Origin: Fen-1135 sp963705275
Lineage (GTDB): Bacteria > Desulfobacterota > Syntrophia > Syntrophales > UBA2185
Direction of reading: 5' to 3'
DNA length: 64,000 nucleotides
Assembly (NCBI GenBank): GCA_963705275.1
Contig: OY970063.1
Coordinates: forward strand, 1,488,001-1,552,000
Shown: piece after piece, positions 60,878 to 64,000 of the stretch
Layout of the letters: each line of letters begins with the position of its first letter
Position numbering within the stretch: the first letter of the stretch is position 1
The notes under the pieces: model-generated
What the model was told of the DNA's origin: nothing
Databases searched by the model: none
What the model saw: the letters and a program-made list of their open reading frames with translations, nothing else
Translations under genes and position numbers: made by a program

Positions 60878-62821
60878 TCATCGCGTGGTTAGATATGAGG
60901 AATCTCTATTTGTAACTTTCAGCAACTCTCTCCTGACTGCCATGCCGATCTTTTCCATCATATAGGGCTTCCTGACATAGGCGCCGGCCCCCAACGCCAG
61001 AGCCTTGTGTACACGATCCGTCTCTGAAAAACCGCTGACAATTATTGCCTTCTGCTTAGGGTTGATGGCGAGGGCTCGCTGATATGTCTCCAAACCATCC
61101 ATCCCGGGATCCATGATCATGTCCAGGAGAATGAGATCCACCTTGCCGGCCTTGAGGCATACAATCGCCTCCTCTCCGCCGGAAACGGCCTCTACCCTGT
61201 AGCCAAGCCTCGTCAACATGCCGGCTGCCACCTCCCGCTGCTCCTTCACATCGTCCACCACGAGAATCGTTTCACCTCTGCCCATGTATTGCTCGGGGGA
61301 TATCTTCTGCTCATCACCGGTCGCCTCTTCCCTCGTAGCAGGAAGATAGATTGTGAAAGTGCTCCCTTTACCATCTTCGCTTTGCACATCAATGTATCCG
61401 TCATGATCCTTAACCGTCCCCCAGACGACTGCCAAGCCAAGACCCGTCCCGCTCCTCCCCATGACCTTCTTCGTATAGAAAGGCTCGAATATCTTCTTGA
61501 TGTCAGAAGCGGAGATGCCCTCGCCGTTATCGGATACCGACAAAACCACATAGTCCCCTTCCTGCATTTCATCATAGCCCCTTATGGGTTTGTCGATGTG
61601 GCAGTTCGTTGTCCGGATTATCACTTCTCCCTGGCCGGATATGGCCTCTGACGCGTTGGATATAAGATTCATGATCGTTTTACCCAAATGAACCTGAGAC
61701 CCTTTGATATTCAACAGACCTTCCTCAAGATCGGTCTTTAAACTCACATGAGGATGATATGCCTTCATCTTCTCAAATTCCGGGGTCTTGATGAAGTCTG
61801 GAATCAACTTGTTCAGATTGACAACCTCGGAAGTCGCCACGCCCCTTCTAGACAATGTCAGAAGGTCTTGAATGATCGCAGCCGCTCTTAAGCTGGAGTT
61901 CAGGATGCTGGAAACGTGTCCTCTCCAGGCATTACCTTCCGGAATATCGATCAGAAGCAGTTCGGAATATCCGACGAGACCTCCCAGAACGTTGTTGAGA
62001 TCGTGGGCAACACCACCCGCCAGGGTGCCCAGGGCTTCCATCTTCTCCGCCCGCTGCAGACGCTCTTGCAACGTCTTGCGGTCCTCTTCGGCTTGCTTCC
62101 GGTCCGTGGAGTCTTGTACGATGCCCCGGAAACCTGTCGGATGGCCCTCCGCATTCCTGATTAATGATATGGAAACTTCGACATCCCTGCGAGTGCCATC
62201 CTTCCGGATAATCTGCCACTCAAAGTTCTTGACCGGTTTGCCGGTTTGGTAGACCTGGTTGAAAGTTTGATAAACCTTGCGGCTATTTTCCTCATCCGTA
62301 TATTGACGGTTATTCATCCGCACCAGCTTTTCTCTCTCATGGCCCAAAATCTTGCGCATCGATTCGTTGAAGAAAGTAAGGTTGCCCTTGATATCCACTT
62401 CATAATAGCCGTCTTCAATGTTTTCCATAATGGAGTGGTACTCTTCTTCACTTTCATGCAATGCCTCTTTCGTTTGATCAAGTGATTCTGTGGTCTTCTC
62501 AAGTCTCTCTACCAAACGGTTAAAAGAAGATGATATTTCATTCAATTCCACTGCTTCCTGGCGAAGATTCAACGATAACTTTTCGCCGCCTTCCGTTGCT
62601 TTTTTTAGGAAATCAGCAGTGGTGGAAACAGCATCAAAGACATAACGGACTAATATGATGCCAATAATAGCCAGCGCTATAATAAGAAAAAAGAGGACGA
62701 AATGGGTTAGCGATAGGGTGACATTCTGCTCAAAAAAAATGTAACATAGAACCAAAGACGGCAAGATGAAAATACAGGAAATGATGATCATCAACCTGTG
62801 CCTCAAGCTTTTTTCTTGCAT
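60878..62821 (-). CDS. Hybrid sensor histidine kinase (2 TM, PAS, HisKA, HATPase, REC)
   Basis: A 647-residue hybrid kinase. Two TM helices (about 10-30 and 38-60) are joined by only a short loop, so there is no large periplasmic sensor. A HAMP-like helix leads to a PAS domain (about 125-240; IMENIEDGYYEVDIKGNLTF), HisKA (GTLAGGVAHDLNNVLGGLVG), HATPase (VSDNGEGISASDIKK, GTGLGLAV) and a C-terminal receiver (ILVVDDVKEQREVAAGML, phosphoacceptor in LILLDMIMDPGMDG). The cognate regulator is not adjacent. No ligand is implied. Confidence 0.92.
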   Translation of the reverse strand: MQEKSLRHRLMIIISCIFILPSLVLCYIFFEQNVTLSLTHFVLFFLIIALAIIGIILVRYVFDAVSTTADFLKKATEGGEKLSLNLRQEAVELNEISSSFNRLVERLEKTTESLDQTKEALHESEEEYHSIMENIEDGYYEVDIKGNLTFFNESMRKILGHEREKLVRMNNRQYTDEENSRKVYQTFNQVYQTGKPVKNFEWQIIRKDGTRRDVEVSISLIRNAEGHPTGFRGIVQDSTDRKQAEEDRKTLQERLQRAEKMEALGTLAGGVAHDLNNVLGGLVGYSELLLIDIPEGNAWRGHVSSILNSSLRAAAIIQDLLTLSRRGVATSEVVNLNKLIPDFIKTPEFEKMKAYHPHVSLKTDLEEGLLNIKGSQVHLGKTIMNLISNASEAISGQGEVIIRTTNCHIDKPIRGYDEMQEGDYVVLSVSDNGEGISASDIKKIFEPFYTKKVMGRSGTGLGLAVVWGTVKDHDGYIDVQSEDGKGSTFTIYLPATREEATGDEQKISPEQYMGRGETILVVDDVKEQREVAAGMLTRLGYRVEAVSGGEEAIVCLKAGKVDLILLDMIMDPGMDGLETYQRALAINPKQKAIIVSGFSETDRVHKALALGAGAYVRKPYMMEKIGMAVRRELLKVTNRDSSYLTTR

Positions 62822-63368
62822 ATCGCCTCCTTGCTTGTTTTCACAAACCTACCTAACCCGGAAACATAAGAAGCTGCATCTCACTTAGCCAACTGACCAC
62901 TCATAATGCCCTGAATGGTAAATGTTCCCGCAGGATACCATTAATGATGGCAAATAAATACCACATATTCTGAAAAATATTAATGACGTATCGAGGGGCG
63001 TAGGGTTCATACTTTCCCCTCTCTTGTCAGTAGATAATTACGACTTGAAATCCAAAAAGCCGATTCTTTACACGTCCTTTTGCTTCATTATTCAATTCGC
63101 TTTGATTTCTAAATTTTCTCCTGGCTCCTGAGATTGTCACACATCCATGCCATGAAAGATAAAGAAGATTTTCGTAGCGGATATTTAAGTATTCCCTGAT
63201 TGTCGGGGATTTGCATTCTGGCAAAAAAATATATACAATAATGTGATAAATTGTTCTTTAACATGAGGTATAATAGTGTTATATTAGTTTGAGAAGAAAA
63301 GTGGGTACAGGTAACGAATAAGTTTTATATTTCTTGCATTTAAACAAAATAATACAGGAGGTGAATAA
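62822..63368. other. Intergenic gap upstream of vWA lipoprotein
   Basis: 547 bp. It has a GAGGGG/CCCCTC hairpin (62993-63021) followed by TCTTGTC, resembling the pilin terminator, plus AT-rich sequence before the lipoprotein gene. The preceding gene is on the other strand, so it is unclear which gene the hairpin would terminate. Confidence 0.35.
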
Positions 63369-64000
63369 ATGGTAAGAAAGATGCGGGTTTCAAGGTATTT
63401 GCTGGTATTCTCGATTTTGGCTTCCATGATCTTGATGGGGTGCGCTACCACACAGAAGGCAGGCCCTGTCGTCAAGGCGGGAGATCTCACCATGAAGATG
63501 AAATCGGGGAAGTATAGTCAGAATGCGAATAATTTCGATATTATTATAGATAAAACCGGATCGATGGGGAGCGACTATGCCGGGGTGCAGAAGTTTTTAA
63601 TTGAAAAGTCCCTCGTGAGTAAATTTAACAGTTACATTCCGGATGTGAGCCTCAACGGTGGATTGAGGACCCTGGGCCAGAACTACGCAGATTTTGACGT
63701 CACAAAATTGATGTATGGAATGACGAAGTACGATGCAGACAGCCTTGAAGGGGTAGTACAGAACTTGAGTACTCCTTACGGGGACAGCCCGCTCGAGGCG
63801 GCGATCATGGCGGCAGGCAATGACCTGAAAGGCCTGCAGGGCAGAAGCGCGCTTATCATATTCTCAGATGGAGTGGATATGGGCGACGCGTCGGTGAAGG
63901 CAGCAGCTAACGTTAAGAGCCAGTATGGTGATAAGCTATGCATCTATACCGTCTTGATAGGAAATGACAAGCAAGGAGCCAAGGTCCTTGACCAGATCGC
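63369..64000 (+). CDS. vWA-domain lipoprotein, C-terminus cut by window edge
   Basis: The frame is open from the ATG at 63369 (GGAGG 8 nt upstream) to the end of the window, 210 codons. The signal ends ILMGCATT (Cys23). A von Willebrand A-like domain begins near residue 52: FDIIIDKTGSMGSDYAGVQK contains the MIDAS-like D-x-T-G-S, and later RSALIIFSDGVDMGD. In related bacteria such N-terminal vWA lipoproteins continue into an OmpA-like domain; here that part is not visible. Confidence 0.8.
   Translation, partial: MVRKMRVSRYLLVFSILASMILMGCATTQKAGPVVKAGDLTMKMKSGKYSQNANNFDIIIDKTGSMGSDYAGVQKFLIEKSLVSKFNSYIPDVSLNGGLRTLGQNYADFDVTKLMYGMTKYDADSLEGVVQNLSTPYGDSPLEAAIMAAGNDLKGLQGRSALIIFSDGVDMGDASVKAAANVKSQYGDKLCIYTVLIGNDKQGAKVLDQI

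Overview
This 64 kb window reads as chromosomal DNA of a Gram-negative bacterium, most likely Desulfobacterota (the former Deltaproteobacteria, Syntrophorhabdus/Syntrophus-like). This is inferred from gene content, not from a search. Pointers are many outer-membrane lipoproteins, a sigma-54 (NtrC-type) regulator, a type IV pilin, System II cytochrome c maturation (ResB/CcsB), a decaheme cytochrome with an MtrB-like porin, DUF2889 and LUD-domain proteins, and an apparent selenoprotein. No tRNA, rRNA or CRISPR array was recognised.

Layout. 1-12 kb: partial glucose-6-phosphate isomerase, a UbiA/MenA-type prenyltransferase, a GNAT enzyme, a ferredoxin-like protein, an M48 lipoprotein protease, an OmpA-like lipoprotein, a methyltransferase, and a PBP1b gene followed 3 bp later by a TPR lipoprotein that looks like its activator. 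12-24 kb is an accessory region. It holds an IS3-family element with its ends and 3-bp target duplication visible, an AT-rich nuclease-like gene, a molybdopterin oxidoreductase with its cytochrome b, a phosphatase-like lipoprotein lacking its catalytic cysteine, a GC-rich lipoprotein of unknown origin, a tyrosine-recombinase remnant, two ~175 bp copies of a dispersed element, and exported low-complexity proteins, one frameshifted.

24-40 kb: a Cache/PAS histidine kinase, exported small proteins, a membrane protein fused to a spermidine-synthase-like domain, PilZ, a solitary mreB, a PA2779/C39-peptidase pair, and perR-katG beside YHS and Cys-rich-repeat proteins. Several intergenic spaces carry copies of a second dispersed repeat and a family of look-alike terminators. 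40-45 kb: an mtrA-mtrB-like electron conduit with a membrane-anchored cytochrome c. 45-51 kb: LUD protein, QueG-like iron-sulfur protein, an FrnE/DsbA-like gene with an in-frame UGA in place of the first CxxC cysteine, an Fe-S aldo/keto reductase, and a TauE/SafE transporter. 52-64 kb: resB-ccsB (which would mature the cytochromes above), a GlrK-GlrG-GlrR (QseEGF)-like sensory operon, a pilin, an FMN reductase, DUF2889, a hybrid histidine kinase and a partial vWA lipoprotein.

The most interesting single locus is the FrnE-like gene at 47607-48215. UGA lies exactly at the redox Cys position, the frame stays open for 190 more codons, and a 7-bp stem with a G-starting apical loop lies 20 nt past the UGA, as expected of a bacterial SECIS. 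Secondary points are the novel-looking MtrAB plus DUF2231-cytochrome arrangement, the PBP1b/LpoP-like pair, the Cys-to-Asp phosphatase, two dispersed repeat families, and several gene remnants that record past duplications.
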